Source: Streptococcus saliviloxodontae (GTDB taxonomy: Bacteria > Bacillota > Bacilli > Lactobacillales > Streptococcaceae). From it: a DNA stretch of 64,000 nt. The notes below the pieces were generated by a model. That model saw only the letters and a program-made list of their open reading frames with translations, was not told the origin of the DNA and did no database searches. How positions within the stretch are numbered: position 1 is the first letter of the stretch; every line of letters begins with the position of its first letter. Below, piece by piece: positions 39,627 to 49,832 of this stretch. The stretch covers positions 26,809 to 90,808 of the forward strand of contig NZ_JAFBEI010000002.1 in assembly GCF_016908655.1 (NCBI RefSeq), in the 5' to 3' direction. Made by a program: the position numbers and the translations under genes.

Positions 39627-41381
39627 ATGTCTTTAATGAAGATGATTCAGACGGTTTTAAAAGATCTTTACCGTCATCGTTACACCTATACCTTGCGAGG
39701 AATGGTCTTGCAGTTGGTGGTGACCTTAGGGGGCTCTTTTGTCTTATCCTTGCTGTTTAGGATGCTATTGATCAGTAGTCATTTACCAGGGATCACGACA
39801 GATAACCTTGGCAGTTTTTTGGCAAATCCTGTGACCCTGTTATTACTTTTGGGGTATCTTTTTGCCTTGGCTTTTCTGGTGTATTTTGAATTTTCCCTCT
39901 TGGTAGAGATGATTAGACATAAGGAAGCTAAGTTGAGTCTAACCTTTAGGCGTTTACGGACGGATACTCTCAATTTTCTGAGGTCTATCTCTGGTTGGCA
40001 TCTGTTTGCTTTCATATTTTATCTGGTTCTCACTTTACCTTTCTTGCAGTTCCTTTTTTCATCAGTTTTACTGGAAGGTCTCTATATTCCAAAATTTTTA
40101 ACTGGAGAATTGTTAAAATCAACTCAAGGAAAGTGGCTTTATTACAGCCTTTATCTTGGTTTAGCCTATCTTAATATCCGCTTGATTTTTACCATCCCGT
40201 TTACGGTAACCGGTCAGGGGGAACGATTTGTGTATCACATGCTATCATCGTGGCGAGAGACCAAAGGGGTGAAGAGTTTTCGCTTGTTTGGGCTAGTGAT
40301 AGCCCTGCTCATTTTGATGTTTATCATGGGAGTGATATCAAGTATTGGCATCGGTATTGCTAGTTATTTGGATAGTCATCAGGATAATCTATTGATCGAG
40401 GTCTTGTTTTTGTCCTTTATTTGGGGACTTAGCTTTGTGGGAACCTTACTCTTTAAATTGACTTCTTTGTCGTACTTGTTGACGCTTATTGGACGTGACA
40501 GGGCTGACCATCTTTCAGAAGCATCTAGAGAAAGGGTCAAACGTCGTGGTATGCTCTTGCTAGTTCTGGTGACCATTATCGGTGGGGTAAGTTTGATTTA
40601 TAATAGCATACAGGCATCAGACAAGGCCGAAACGAATGCTCAAATATTGGCTCATCGAGGCGATGTGAATAAGGGTGTGGAAAATTCTCTAGAAGCTTTG
40701 GAGGCAGCTGCCAAAGAAGGTGCTGATTATGTTGAAATGGATGTTATTTTGTCAAAAGATAAGCAGTTTATTGTGAGTCACGACAATAACTTAAAACGTT
40801 TGACAGGAAAAGACAAGTTGATTTCGCAGTCGAAAGCGCGTGATGTGATTGGACTAGCTACCCATCAAAATGGTCACACGAGTCGTATCGTTTCTTTTGA
40901 CACCTATGTCGCCAAGGCTAAGGAGTTAGGGGTTAAACTCTTGGTCGAACTAAAGCCAACAGGAGAGGAGCCAGAAGACTATGAGCAGCTATTTGTGACT
41001 AAACTGAAGGAACTAGGTGTTAGTCAGACCTACTTAGCGATGTCACTGAAGCTAGCAACGATTGAAAAGGTCGAAAAGTTAGCTCCTGAAATCCAAACGG
41101 GTTACACCATCTCCTTACAGCTTGGTGATTTTACAAGTCAAGTCGTTGATTTCTATGCTTTAGAAGAGTTTTCTTACAATAAACTACTGGTTGATCGTGC
41201 CCATCATCTGAAGAAAAAGGTCTTTATTTGGACTGTGAATGATACTGATGATATTGATAAATACCTTCAGACAGACGTTGACGGAGTGATTACTGACTAT
41301 CCTGCACTTGTTAAATCAGAAAAAGAACTGTTGAATAAGGATCAATCCTACTTGGCTTATTTCCTACGATTGATGCAATAA
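39627..41381 (+). CDS. Membrane-anchored glycerophosphodiester phosphodiesterase
   Basis: 584 residues. The N-terminal half (about 1-325) has eight or so hydrophobic helices, like the membrane domain of Bacillus YhdW/YqiK-type relatives. The C-terminal GDPD barrel begins LAHRGDVNKGVENSLEAL with EMDVILSKD and VSHDNNL, the His-Glu-Asp-His metal/catalytic set. It cleaves glycerophosphodiesters to sn-glycerol-3-phosphate. The catalytic domain probably faces outward, acting on lipid or teichoic acid debris; orientation is inferred. TGAGGTAGTG precedes the ATG. Confidence 0.9.
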   Translation: MSLMKMIQTVLKDLYRHRYTYTLRGMVLQLVVTLGGSFVLSLLFRMLLISSHLPGITTDNLGSFLANPVTLLLLLGYLFALAFLVYFEFSLLVEMIRHKEAKLSLTFRRLRTDTLNFLRSISGWHLFAFIFYLVLTLPFLQFLFSSVLLEGLYIPKFLTGELLKSTQGKWLYYSLYLGLAYLNIRLIFTIPFTVTGQGERFVYHMLSSWRETKGVKSFRLFGLVIALLILMFIMGVISSIGIGIASYLDSHQDNLLIEVLFLSFIWGLSFVGTLLFKLTSLSYLLTLIGRDRADHLSEASRERVKRRGMLLLVLVTIIGGVSLIYNSIQASDKAETNAQILAHRGDVNKGVENSLEALEAAAKEGADYVEMDVILSKDKQFIVSHDNNLKRLTGKDKLISQSKARDVIGLATHQNGHTSRIVSFDTYVAKAKELGVKLLVELKPTGEEPEDYEQLFVTKLKELGVSQTYLAMSLKLATIEKVEKLAPEIQTGYTISLQLGDFTSQVVDFYALEEFSYNKLLVDRAHHLKKKVFIWTVNDTDDIDKYLQTDVDGVITDYPALVKSEKELLNKDQSYLAYFLRLMQ

Positions 41382-41399
41382 TAGAAAGTTTGATAATTC

Positions 41400-41645
41400 T
41401 GACAATAAGGTATATAATACTTGATAAGCTAAAAAGCCTCTCGTGATAAGATAAGGTCACGTGGCTTTTGACTTATCACTATAACGCTAACCCAGCTACT
41501 TTTGAAGGTGCTTTATGATAGAGCCCTTCATGAGTACTTAGTATAACAAGAGATAGCAAAAACTATTTCGTAACAAGGTTCCTAGCTCTTCTAAGTGAGG
41601 AGCTTCTATGTTATTAGGAAAGGAAGAGAGTCCCCTCTCTTGGTA
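41400..41645 (+). other. Long leader of the aminotransferase gene
   Basis: The leader contains hairpins such as AAAAGCC.../...GGCTTTT (about 41430-41480), AGCTCTTC/GAGGAGCT (41584-41606) and GAGAG...CTCTC (41627-41640). No T-box sequence or known riboswitch core is seen. The reason for the length is unknown. Confidence 0.35.
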
Positions 41646-41648
41646 GAT

Positions 41649-42866
41649 ATGATGAAAATTTACGATAAATCTTCAAAGTTAGAGCATGTTGCTTATGATA
41701 TTCGTGGTCCGATTTTAGATGAAGCCAATCGTATGATTGCAAATGGCGAAAAGATTTTGCGTCTCAATACAGGAAATCCAGCCGAATTTGGTTTTACAGC
41801 ACCTGATGAGGTTATTCGTGATTTGATTATGAATGCCCGTCATAGTGAGGGCTATTCAGATAGTAAAGGAATCTTCTCAGCCCGCAAAGCAATCATGCAG
41901 TATTGTCAGGTGAAGGGGATTCAAGGCGTTGATATCGATGATATCTATATTGGAAATGGCGTATCTGAGATGATTTCACTCTCTTTGCAAGCTCTGCTTG
42001 ATAATGGAGATGAGGTGTTGGTGCCTATGCCAGATTATCCCTTGTGGACAGCTTGTGTCAGTCTAGCAGGGGGAAATGCCGTACACTACGTCTGTGATGA
42101 AAAGGCAGGATGGTATCCTGATATCGATGATATCAAATCAAAGATTACCTCAAATACCAAAGCTATCGTCGTCATCAACCCTAACAACCCGACAGGCTCT
42201 CTATATCCTAAGGATATTTTAGAAGAATTGGTTGATATTGCAAGACAACATGACTTGATTATCTTTGCTGATGAAATTTACGACCGCCTTGTTATGGATG
42301 GTAAAGAGCATACGGCCATTGCTAGTCTAGCGCCTGATGTTTTCTGCGTGTCAATGAATGGTCTTTCCAAGTCTCATCGCATTTGTGGTTTCCGTGTGGG
42401 CTGGATGGTCTTGTCTGGTCCTAAGCAAAATGTTAAGGGCTACATTGAAGGACTGAACATGCTTGCTAATATGCGCCTTTGTTCGAATGTTTTGGCGCAA
42501 CACGTTGTTCAAACCTCGCTTGGAGGCTACCAGTCTGTTGATGAACTCTTGGTTCCTGGAGGTCGCATCTATGAGCAACGTGAGTTTATCACTAAAGCCA
42601 TCAATGATATTCCGGGCTTGTCAGCTGTGAAGCCGACTGCAGGACTTTATATTTTCCCTAAAATTGATCGCGACATGTATCGTATCGACGATGATGAAGA
42701 GTTTTGTTTGCAACTTTTGAAGCAAGAGAAGGTTATGTTGGTACCAGGGAAAGGTTTCAACTGGAATGAACCAGATCACTTCCGAATTGTCTATCTTCCA
42801 CGTGTAGAAGAACTAGCAGAAGTTCAAGATAAACTAACACGCGTTTTAGCTCAGTACAAACGTTAA
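41649..42866 (+). CDS. Pyridoxal-phosphate aminotransferase, AlaT-like
   Basis: 405 residues from the double ATG at 41649/41652; the frame is open back to 41595 but the family begins MKIYDKSSKLEHVAYD. Motifs: ILRLNTGNPAEFGF, VVINPNNPTGSLY, and the PLP lysine in MNGLSKSHRICGFRVGW (about residue 245). It transfers amino groups, most likely alanine/glutamate with pyruvate/2-oxoglutarate. It lies directly upstream of codY, the branched-chain amino acid sensor, in the conserved streptococcal order. Confidence 0.92.
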   Translation: MMKIYDKSSKLEHVAYDIRGPILDEANRMIANGEKILRLNTGNPAEFGFTAPDEVIRDLIMNARHSEGYSDSKGIFSARKAIMQYCQVKGIQGVDIDDIYIGNGVSEMISLSLQALLDNGDEVLVPMPDYPLWTACVSLAGGNAVHYVCDEKAGWYPDIDDIKSKITSNTKAIVVINPNNPTGSLYPKDILEELVDIARQHDLIIFADEIYDRLVMDGKEHTAIASLAPDVFCVSMNGLSKSHRICGFRVGWMVLSGPKQNVKGYIEGLNMLANMRLCSNVLAQHVVQTSLGGYQSVDELLVPGGRIYEQREFITKAINDIPGLSAVKPTAGLYIFPKIDRDMYRIDDDEEFCLQLLKQEKVMLVPGKGFNWNEPDHFRIVYLPRVEELAEVQDKLTRVLAQYKR

Positions 42867-42869
42867 ATT

Positions 42870-42912
42870 AAAAAATTGACTTTGATTTTGTTCAATTAAA
42901 GTCAATTTTTTG
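42870..42912 (+). terminator. Terminator after aminotransferase
   Basis: AAAAATTGACTT with AAGTCAATTTTT. The rest of the gap to codY (42913-43090) is AT-rich with no gene. Confidence 0.82.
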
Positions 42913-43091
42913 TGTGTATTTTTGAAAAAGTAGAAAGAATGTTCGATAATATTGTGAATTGTATAAAGTTTTCAAGTCAATTGCGAAAATAATACTTCGG
43001 AAAAAAGAGATAAAAACTGTATATTTTGAAGAATGTGAAGTATAAAAGTTTAAAAAACCGAATGATTTTGTTTCTTTTTTGGATAATAAAA

Positions 43092-43137
43092 AATTTTCTG
43101 ATAATTGTTTGCAATTCGACAGTAGCTTTGTTATAAT
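43092..43137 (+). promoter_or_regulatory. codY promoter with CodY box
   Basis: TTGCAA (43109-43114), 17-base spacer, TATAAT (43132-43137). Immediately upstream, AATTTTCTGATAATT (43092-43106) matches the CodY consensus AATTTTCWGAAAATT at 14 of 15 positions, suggesting autoregulation. Confidence 0.78.
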
Positions 43138-43179
43138 GACTATGAATGACTAAAAAGAAAGAAATGAAAGAGTAATAAT

Positions 43180-43965
43180 ATGCCAAATTTGTTAGAAAAA
43201 ACGAGAAAAATTACCTCTATTTTGCAACGCTCTGTGGATAGTCTTGATACAGATCTACCATATAACACTATGGCAGCGCAGTTAGCAGACATCATTGACT
43301 GTAATGCTTGTATTATCAACGGTGGTGGTAACCTTCTCGGTTATGCCATGAAGTACAAGACCAACACAGACCGTGTCGAAGAGTTCTTTGAAGCTAAGCA
43401 ATTTCCAGATAGCTATGTGAAGGCTGCTAGCCGTGTCTATGATACAGAGGCTAATTTGTCAGTTGATAGCGATTTGACCATCTTCCCAGTAGAATCAAAA
43501 GATATCTATCCAGATGGTTTGACAACAATTGCCCCTATCTACGGTGGTGGTATGCGTCTAGGATCATTTATCATTTGGCGTAATGACGATGAGTTCCATG
43601 ATGATGATTTGATTTTGGTTGAAATCGCTTCTACGGTAGTTGGTCTTCAGTTGTTGAACCTTCAAACTGAGAACCTTGAAGAAACAATCCGTAAACAGAC
43701 GGCTGTTAATATGGCTATCAATACTTTGTCATATTCAGAAATGAAAGCAGTTGCTGCTATCCTTCACGAGCTTGATGGTATCGAAGGCCGCTTGACAGCA
43801 TCTGTTATTGCAGACCGTATCGGTATTACACGTTCTGTTATTGTTAATGCCCTTCGTAAGTTAGAGTCTGCTGGTATTATTGAAAGCCGTTCTCTAGGTA
43901 TGAAAGGAACATACCTTAAAGTTATTAACGAAGGTATCTTCGACAAGATTAAGGACTATGACTAG
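43180..43965 (+). CDS. codY: Global repressor CodY
   Basis: 261 residues. N-terminal GAF domain (about 1-155) for branched-chain amino acids and a C-terminal winged helix ([25 protein letters not shown], about 205-230). It represses nitrogen and amino acid genes when isoleucine, leucine and valine are plentiful. A CodY box in its own promoter supports negative feedback. It is followed three bases later by a cysteine hydrolase gene. Confidence 0.97.
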   Translation: MPNLLEKTRKITSILQRSVDSLDTDLPYNTMAAQLADIIDCNACIINGGGNLLGYAMKYKTNTDRVEEFFEAKQFPDSYVKAASRVYDTEANLSVDSDLTIFPVESKDIYPDGLTTIAPIYGGGMRLGSFIIWRNDDEFHDDDLILVEIASTVVGLQLLNLQTENLEETIRKQTAVNMAINTLSYSEMKAVAAILHELDGIEGRLTASVIADRIGITRSVIVNALRKLESAGIIESRSLGMKGTYLKVINEGIFDKIKDYD

Positions 43966-43968
43966 GAT

Positions 43969-44520
43969 ATGAGCAAAGCACTGATTTCAATTGATTACAC
44001 TGTAGATTTTGTAGCAGATGAGGGTAAATTAACAGCTGGTAAGCCTGCTCAGAAGATTGAGGAGCGCATCACTACCGTTACGAAAGAAGCTTATGACAAC
44101 GGAGATTACGTCTTTTTCATGATTGATTGTCATGATGAAGAGGATGTTTTCCACCCTGAGACAAAGCTTTTTCCGCCACATAATATCAAAGGGACTCAAG
44201 GTCGCCGTCTCTATGGCGGCTTAGGTGATTTCTATGAGCAAATTCGCTACGATAGACGCGTGTTTTGGATGGATAAACGTCATTATTCTGCTTTTGCAGG
44301 GACAGATCTTGATATCCGATTGCGTGAGCGCCGCGTTACGACTCTTGTTTTGACAGGTGTTCTTAGTGATATTTGTGTCTTGCATACTGCAATTGATGCC
44401 TATAACTTAGGCTACGACATTGAAATTCAGGCCTCTGCCATTGCTTCATTGACAGAAGAAGCGCACCAATTTGCCCTCAACCATTTTAAAACGGTTCTAG
44501 GTGCTAAGATTATTGATTAA
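43969..44520 (+). CDS. Isochorismatase-family cysteine hydrolase (nicotinamidase-like)
   Basis: 183 residues. The catalytic triad is visible as ISIDYTVDFV (Asp), MDKRHYSAF (Lys) and TGVLSDICVLHTA (Cys, about residue 136). Nicotinamidase, feeding NAD salvage, is the usual annotation next to streptococcal codY. It is cotranscribed with codY (three-base gap; GACTAGGATATG gives a weak ribosome site). Confidence 0.9.
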   Translation: MSKALISIDYTVDFVADEGKLTAGKPAQKIEERITTVTKEAYDNGDYVFFMIDCHDEEDVFHPETKLFPPHNIKGTQGRRLYGGLGDFYEQIRYDRRVFWMDKRHYSAFAGTDLDIRLRERRVTTLVLTGVLSDICVLHTAIDAYNLGYDIEIQASAIASLTEEAHQFALNHFKTVLGAKIID

Positions 44521-44560
44521 AAAGATAAGAGTAGCTATATCAGCTGCTCTTATCTTTTTT
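44520..44560. terminator. Terminator codY unit / hypothetical gene
   Basis: AAAGATAAGAGTAGCT with AGCTGCTCTTATCTTTTTT; overlaps the end of the convergent hypothetical gene. Confidence 0.88.
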
Positions 44561-45517
44561 TATCGTCTCTGTTAAGGGGATTAGGATAGCGTTGATTTCT
44601 TTTCGCAAATAATCGTTGAGGGTATAGTTCTGATGGCTCATGGCTGTTTTTAGCTTGCGATAGTCTTGGTCTTGGATAAAGTCTCGAGCGAGGAAATACT
44701 CCAGTAGTTCTTGATTAAAGTCACTTGGTAGGAGGTGACGCTTGTTTTTACGTCGACGAGTAATGGTTTGGATGGCTTTGTAGGAGCTAGGAGCAAGGTG
44801 TTCACTTGTTTTTTTCTCTGGGGTGTTAGGCTGGGAGTTGTTTATCCTAGTTTTAGCTGTATTTTCTCTCCTGGTTAGTTGTGCTTGGAGCTGTGCAACT
44901 TGATTTTCTAATTCTTGGATACGTTTTTGATAAGCGAAGCTAGAGTGGTCCAAGGTCTCTAGGTGCAACTCTTTTCGTGGCTGGTCTAGGAGAAAAGGCT
45001 TGATAAAGTCTTGCCATAAGGTCGTTAGCTCTGCGTATTCTTCAGGTGAGTGAGAGGCTCTACGACCCCCCTTGTGGATCAGTTCGTTAAAACGCTTGTA
45101 GTCAGCGTAAGCATGAAAGTTATTCTCAGGACGTTCGCTGAAAACATCGTTTTCCCACAGGTAGTTAATCAAGCTCTGTGGAAAATGCGTTTTAGTGAAA
45201 ATAGGTTCCTCATCTTCCTTAGCGGTTTGTTTGAGTTTGCCCAGTTTTTTGAGGGAATCTGCAGGAAGAAAGTCAGTTGCTGCAGTGAAGTAGGTGATGC
45301 AGTTGGCACCGATGTGGATAAGTACCTTGCCGTTGTGGACATTTTCCAGCTCGTACCAGTCCTTGATACCAGGTTGTCCACAGAGACAGCGGATAGAACC
45401 ATCGATTTCGTTGTGAATCTTGGAAATGGTCTGCCACTCTTTGATGGCAGTTGGAAGGTGTTTTGAAACAGAGTTTTCTAGGATTTTCTCAGCTAGTGGT
45501 TGGCGAATTTTTCCCAT
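44540..45517 (-). CDS. Hypothetical protein with Cys motif and coiled coil
   Basis: 325 residues of unknown family. Residues 30-85 contain IRCLCGQPGIKDWYELENVH and GANCITYF, three cysteines that might bind metal. Residues 200-230 (RIQELENQVAQLQAQL) form a coiled coil. The C-terminal part is basic and charged (TRRRKNKRHLL). Such a protein might bind nucleic acid, but no family is recognised. It is transcribed alone, converging on the codY unit and divergent from gatC. Confidence 0.75.
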   Translation of the reverse strand: MGKIRQPLAEKILENSVSKHLPTAIKEWQTISKIHNEIDGSIRCLCGQPGIKDWYELENVHNGKVLIHIGANCITYFTAATDFLPADSLKKLGKLKQTAKEDEEPIFTKTHFPQSLINYLWENDVFSERPENNFHAYADYKRFNELIHKGGRRASHSPEEYAELTTLWQDFIKPFLLDQPRKELHLETLDHSSFAYQKRIQELENQVAQLQAQLTRRENTAKTRINNSQPNTPEKKTSEHLAPSSYKAIQTITRRRKNKRHLLPSDFNQELLEYFLARDFIQDQDYRKLKTAMSHQNYTLNDYLRKEINAILIPLTETIKKDKSS

Positions 45518-45637
45518 GATGCTCCTTTTTGTATTCCTAATATATTGCTAAGACTTAATTATAGCATAAGTGCTGATAGAATCATGCTTTTATGATATAC
45601 TAATTGAGACTATGTAAAAATACAAGAGGAGAAATTC

Positions 45638-45940
45638 ATGAAAATTTCTGAAGAAGAAGTTCGCCATGTGGCTAAGTTGTCAAAGCTTGAGTTTACGGAC
45701 CAAGAAACGGCAGCCTTTGCGACAACTTTGACTAAAATTGTTGATATGGTTGCCTTACTTGATGAGGTTGACACGACGGATGTGCCTGTCACAACAACTA
45801 TGGCTGATAGAAAGACAGTTGTTCGTCCTGATGTGGCAGAAAAAGGCACTGACCGTGCTTTGCTATTTAAAAATGTCCCTGAAAAAGAGGATAACTTTAT
45901 CAAAGTGCCAGCGATTTTTGAAGATGGAGGAGATGCCTAA
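45638..45940 (+). CDS. gatC: Aspartyl/glutamyl-tRNA amidotransferase subunit C
   Basis: 100 residues beginning [23 protein letters not shown], the diagnostic GatC N terminus. It stabilises the GatA-GatB pair. AGAGGAGA lies seven bases before the ATG. The stop overlaps the gatA start by one base (TAATG). Confidence 0.96.
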   Translation: MKISEEEVRHVAKLSKLEFTDQETAAFATTLTKIVDMVALLDEVDTTDVPVTTTMADRKTVVRPDVAEKGTDRALLFKNVPEKEDNFIKVPAIFEDGGDA

Positions 45941-47406
45941 TGTCTTTTAATGATAAAACGATTGAAGAATTGCATGACCTTCTGGTCAAGAAAGAAATCT
46001 CTGCGACAGAGTTAACTCAGGCGACGCTTGAGGACGTTCATGCGCGTGAAGAAGCTGTTGGTTCTTTCATCACAGTAGCTGATGAGGCAGCTCTTGCCCA
46101 AGCCAAGGCTATTGACGAAGCAGGTATCGATGCCGACAACATGATGTCTGGTATTCCGCTGGCTGTTAAGGACAACATCTCTACCAAGGGTATTTTGACA
46201 ACAGCTGCATCTAAAATGCTCTATAACTACGAGCCGATCTTTGATGCGACTTCTGTTGCACAGGCCTATGACAAGGGTATGATTGTCATCGGTAAGACTA
46301 ACATGGACGAGTTTGCTATGGGTGGATCAACTGAGACGTCCTATTTCAAGAAAACCAAGAATGCTTGGGATCAAACCAAGGTTCCTGGAGGGTCATCAGG
46401 TGGCTCTGCCACAGCAGTTGCTTCAGGTCAGGTTCGTTTGTCACTAGGCTCTGACACAGGAGGCTCTATCCGCCAACCAGCAGCCTTTAACGGTATCGTT
46501 GGTCTTAAACCAACTTATGGAACAGTGTCACGTTTTGGTCTTTTTGCTTTCGGGTCATCGCTTGACCAGATTGGACCATTTTCACAGACGGTTAAGGAAA
46601 ATGCCCAGTTGCTCAACGTCATTTCTGGAGCTGATGACAAGGATGCGACATCTGCACCTGTTCATGTGGCTGATTTTACCTCAAAAATCGGTCAGGACAT
46701 CAAAGGTATGAAAATTGCTTTGCCTAAGGAATACTTGGGAGAAGGAATTGATCCAAAAATCAAGGAAAATATCCTTGCAGCAGCTCAGCAATTTGAAAAA
46801 ATGGGAGCTATCGTAGAAGAAGTTAGCCTACCGCACAGCAAGTACGGTGTGGCCGTTTACTACATCATCGCTTCGTCAGAAGCATCGTCAAACTTGCAAC
46901 GTTTTGATGGGATTCGCTATGGTTTCCGTGCTGAAGACGCTAAAAACTTGGAAGAAATCTATGTCAAAACACGTAGCCAAGGTTTCGGTGAAGAGGTGAA
47001 ACGCCGTATCATGCTTGGTACTTTCAGTCTGTCATCTGGTTACTACGATGCTTACTTCAAGAAAGCTGGTCAAGTGCGTACCTTGATTATTGACGATTTT
47101 AACAAGGTTTTTGCGGATTATGACTTGATTTTGGGGCCAACAGCACCGACAGTTGCCTACGACCTTGGTAGCCAAAGCCAAGACCCTGTTGCCATGTACT
47201 TGGCTGACCTTTTGACGATTCCTGTCAATCTTGCAGGTCTTCCAGGCATTTCAATCCCATCAGGTTTTGTGGACGGTCTGCCAGTTGGCTTGCAGTTGAT
47301 CGGTCCAAAATACTCAGAAGAGACTATCTATCAAGCGGCAGCAGCTTTTGAGGCGACAACTGATTATCACAAACAACAACCTGTCATCTTTGGAGGTGCG
47401 AACTAA
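45940..47406 (+). CDS. gatA: Aspartyl/glutamyl-tRNA amidotransferase subunit A
   Basis: 488 residues. Amidase-signature catalytic triad: Lys in LAVKDNIS, cis-Ser in [11 protein letters not shown], and nucleophile Ser in [12 protein letters not shown]. It releases ammonia from glutamine for conversion of misacylated Glu-tRNA(Gln) to Gln-tRNA(Gln). It overlaps gatC and gatB by one base each, as expected for fixed stoichiometry. Confidence 0.97.
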   Translation: MSFNDKTIEELHDLLVKKEISATELTQATLEDVHAREEAVGSFITVADEAALAQAKAIDEAGIDADNMMSGIPLAVKDNISTKGILTTAASKMLYNYEPIFDATSVAQAYDKGMIVIGKTNMDEFAMGGSTETSYFKKTKNAWDQTKVPGGSSGGSATAVASGQVRLSLGSDTGGSIRQPAAFNGIVGLKPTYGTVSRFGLFAFGSSLDQIGPFSQTVKENAQLLNVISGADDKDATSAPVHVADFTSKIGQDIKGMKIALPKEYLGEGIDPKIKENILAAAQQFEKMGAIVEEVSLPHSKYGVAVYYIIASSEASSNLQRFDGIRYGFRAEDAKNLEEIYVKTRSQGFGEEVKRRIMLGTFSLSSGYYDAYFKKAGQVRTLIIDDFNKVFADYDLILGPTAPTVAYDLGSQSQDPVAMYLADLLTIPVNLAGLPGISIPSGFVDGLPVGLQLIGPKYSEETIYQAAAAFEATTDYHKQQPVIFGGAN

Positions 47407-48842
47407 TGAACTTTGAAACCATTATCGGACTTGAAGTCCACGTTGAATTGAACACCAACTCAAAGATTTTCTCACCATCATCTGCTCATTTCGGTGAAGA
47501 TCCAAATGCCAATACCAATGTGATTGACTGGTCATTCCCAGGTGTTCTGCCAGTAATGAACAAGGGTGTTATCGATGCAGGTATCAAGGCATCGTTAGCG
47601 CTTAACATGGACATTCACCAGCACATGCACTTTGATCGTAAGAACTATTTCTACCCTGATAATCCAAAAGCCTACCAAATTTCACAATTTGATGAGCCGA
47701 TTGGTTACAATGGTTGGATCGAAGTAGCTCTTGAAGATGGTTCTACTAAAAAAATCCGTATCGAGCGTGCTCATTTGGAAGAGGATGCTGGTAAGAATAC
47801 CCACGGTGCGCAAGCTTCATTGGTTGACCTCAACCGTCAAGGGGTGCCACTGATTGAAATCGTGTCTGAAGCGGATATGCGCTCTCCTGAAGAGGCTTAC
47901 GCTTACCTGACTGCTCTTAAAGAAATCATCCAGTACACAGGGATCTCTGACGTGAAGATGGAAGAAGGTTCTATGCGTGTGGATGCCAATATTTCGCTTC
48001 GCCCTTATGGTCAAGAGAAGTTTGGTGTTAAAACAGAGCTTAAAAACCTTAACTCTTTCTCAAATGTCCGTAAAGGTCTAGAGTACGAAGTGGCTCGCCA
48101 AGAGAAGATCTTGCGTGCAGGCGGTCAAATCCAACAAGAAACACGCCGTTACGATGAAGCGAACAAGGCTACGATCCTTATGCGTGTCAAAGAAGGTGCA
48201 GCGGATTACCGTTACTTCCCAGAACCTGATCTACCACTTTACGAGATTTCGGATGAGTGGATTGAGGAAATGCGTCAAACCCTTCCTAAATTCCCGGCAG
48301 AACGTCGTGCAGCTTATGTGTCTGAACTTGGTCTTTCAGACTACGATGCTAGCCAGTTGACAGCGACTAAGGCAACATCAGACTTCTTTGAAGCAGCTGT
48401 TGCTATCGGTGGTGATGCCAAGCAGGTCTCTAACTGGTTGCAAGGTGAAGTGGCTCAATTCCTCAATGCAGAAGGTAAAACCATCGAGCAAATTGAGTTG
48501 ACACCAGAGAACTTGGTGGAAATGATTGCCATCATCGAAGATGGTACTATCTCATCTAAGATTGCCAAGAAAGTCTTTGTTCACTTAGCTAAGAACGGTG
48601 GATCAGCGCGTGAATACGTTGAAAAAGCAGGACTCGTTCAGATTTCTGATCCAGATGTTCTTATTCCGATTATCCATCAAGTCTTCGCAGACAATGAAGC
48701 AGCTGTTGCAGACTTCAAGTCTGGTAAACGTAATGCGGACAAGGCCTTCACAGGTTTCTTGATGAAAGCGACAAAAGGACAAGCCAATCCACAAGTGGCT
48801 CTTAAACTTTTGGCACAAGAATTGCAAAAATTATTGGATTAG
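47406..48842 (+). CDS. gatB: Aspartyl/glutamyl-tRNA amidotransferase subunit B
   Basis: 478 residues beginning [19 protein letters not shown]. It has the kinase-like cradle domain ([19 protein letters not shown]) and a C-terminal helical and YqeY-like tail that bind tRNA. It activates Glu-tRNA(Gln) with ATP. The start shares a base with the gatA stop. A terminator follows. Confidence 0.97.
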   Translation: MNFETIIGLEVHVELNTNSKIFSPSSAHFGEDPNANTNVIDWSFPGVLPVMNKGVIDAGIKASLALNMDIHQHMHFDRKNYFYPDNPKAYQISQFDEPIGYNGWIEVALEDGSTKKIRIERAHLEEDAGKNTHGAQASLVDLNRQGVPLIEIVSEADMRSPEEAYAYLTALKEIIQYTGISDVKMEEGSMRVDANISLRPYGQEKFGVKTELKNLNSFSNVRKGLEYEVARQEKILRAGGQIQQETRRYDEANKATILMRVKEGAADYRYFPEPDLPLYEISDEWIEEMRQTLPKFPAERRAAYVSELGLSDYDASQLTATKATSDFFEAAVAIGGDAKQVSNWLQGEVAQFLNAEGKTIEQIELTPENLVEMIAIIEDGTISSKIAKKVFVHLAKNGGSAREYVEKAGLVQISDPDVLIPIIHQVFADNEAAVADFKSGKRNADKAFTGFLMKATKGQANPQVALKLLAQELQKLLD

Positions 48843-48850
48843 TCTATTTG

Positions 48851-48877
48851 AAAATCATCCATAAGGGTGATTTTTTT
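48851..48877 (+). terminator. Terminator after gatB
   Basis: AAAATCATCC with GGGTGATTTT, then T-run. Confidence 0.85.
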
Positions 48878-48929
48878 CTGGACAAGATGTTATAATGGTA
48901 GGACTACCATTACCATGAGGGGAGAAGTA

Positions 48930-49832
48930 ATGTCTAAAGAAAGTAAAGGGACTATTATGGTTCTGACAGCAGGAATTGCATGGGGGATATCTGGTGTCTC
49001 TGGTCAATATTTGATGGGCCATGGTATCAATGTCAACTTATTGACGACTTTGCGCCTCTTGGTTTCAGGTCTGGTTTTAACAGCTTTGGCTTATATGAAT
49101 CAAAAGGAAATCTTGATTGCTCTGATACGCCAGAAAAAAGCCTTATTGGGGGTTTTACTCTTTAGCTTGACAGGTTTATTGATGAACCAATACGCCTATT
49201 TGAATGCAATTAAAGAAACAAATGCTGGAACTGCTACAGTGCTACAGTATTTAACGCCAGTACTGATTTTGGCATTTATTTGCTTAAAAAATCGTACGAA
49301 GCCAACGATGTTAGAAGTGATAGCCATTTTATTAGCCATTTTTGGAACTTACGTTATGGCGACCCACGGTCGTTGGGATAGTCTAGCCATAACTCCTAAT
49401 GGTCTTTTCTGGGGTCTCTTATCAGCAGTAACCTATGCTCTTTATATTTTGATTCCAGCGCGATTAATTCGAGAGTGGGGCAGTTTACCTGTTATTGGTT
49501 TAGGGATGCTGATGGGTGGTGTGATTTTTCCTGTTTTGACGCAGTCATGGCAGTATCAGGTCGTGATGTCTACGGGAAATATCTTGGCTTTCTTTGGTAT
49601 CATTGGTATTGGAACCCTATTTGCTTATACTTTTTTCTTAAAAGGGACAACCTTGGTGGGACCTGTAAAGGGGAGTTTATTGGCGTCAGTTGAGCCAGTA
49701 GCGTCAGTATTTTTTTCGGTTCTGATTATGAGGGAGTCTTTTTACCCAATTGATTTTTTGGGAATGATTTGTATCTTCTTAGCCGTCCTTCTGATTTCGG
49801 TTAAGGACCTAGTTGCCTCAAAAAGTGCTTAA
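48930..49832 (+). CDS. DMT/EamA-family permease
   Basis: 300 residues from the ATG giving MSKESKGTIMVLTAGIAWG; GGGGAGAA precedes it. Ten membrane helices arranged as two EamA repeats (about 8-140 and 155-292). The second repeat has GPVKGSLLASVEPVASVFFS, a typical EamA signature. Likely an exporter or importer of a small metabolite. A longer frame back to 48867 overlaps the gatB terminator and is not used. Confidence 0.9.
   Translation: MSKESKGTIMVLTAGIAWGISGVSGQYLMGHGINVNLLTTLRLLVSGLVLTALAYMNQKEILIALIRQKKALLGVLLFSLTGLLMNQYAYLNAIKETNAGTATVLQYLTPVLILAFICLKNRTKPTMLEVIAILLAIFGTYVMATHGRWDSLAITPNGLFWGLLSAVTYALYILIPARLIREWGSLPVIGLGMLMGGVIFPVLTQSWQYQVVMSTGNILAFFGIIGIGTLFAYTFFLKGTTLVGPVKGSLLASVEPVASVFFSVLIMRESFYPIDFLGMICIFLAVLLISVKDLVASKSA

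Noticed and set aside
41400..41645. T-box or riboswitch upstream of the aminotransferase
   Set aside because: No T-box consensus (AGGGTGGNACCGCG) and no antiterminator-terminator pair could be drawn.
45050..45466. Plus-strand ORF of 138 aa opposite the hypothetical gene at 44540
   Set aside because: No ribosome site; the minus-strand gene has better codon use, a coiled coil and a clear start.
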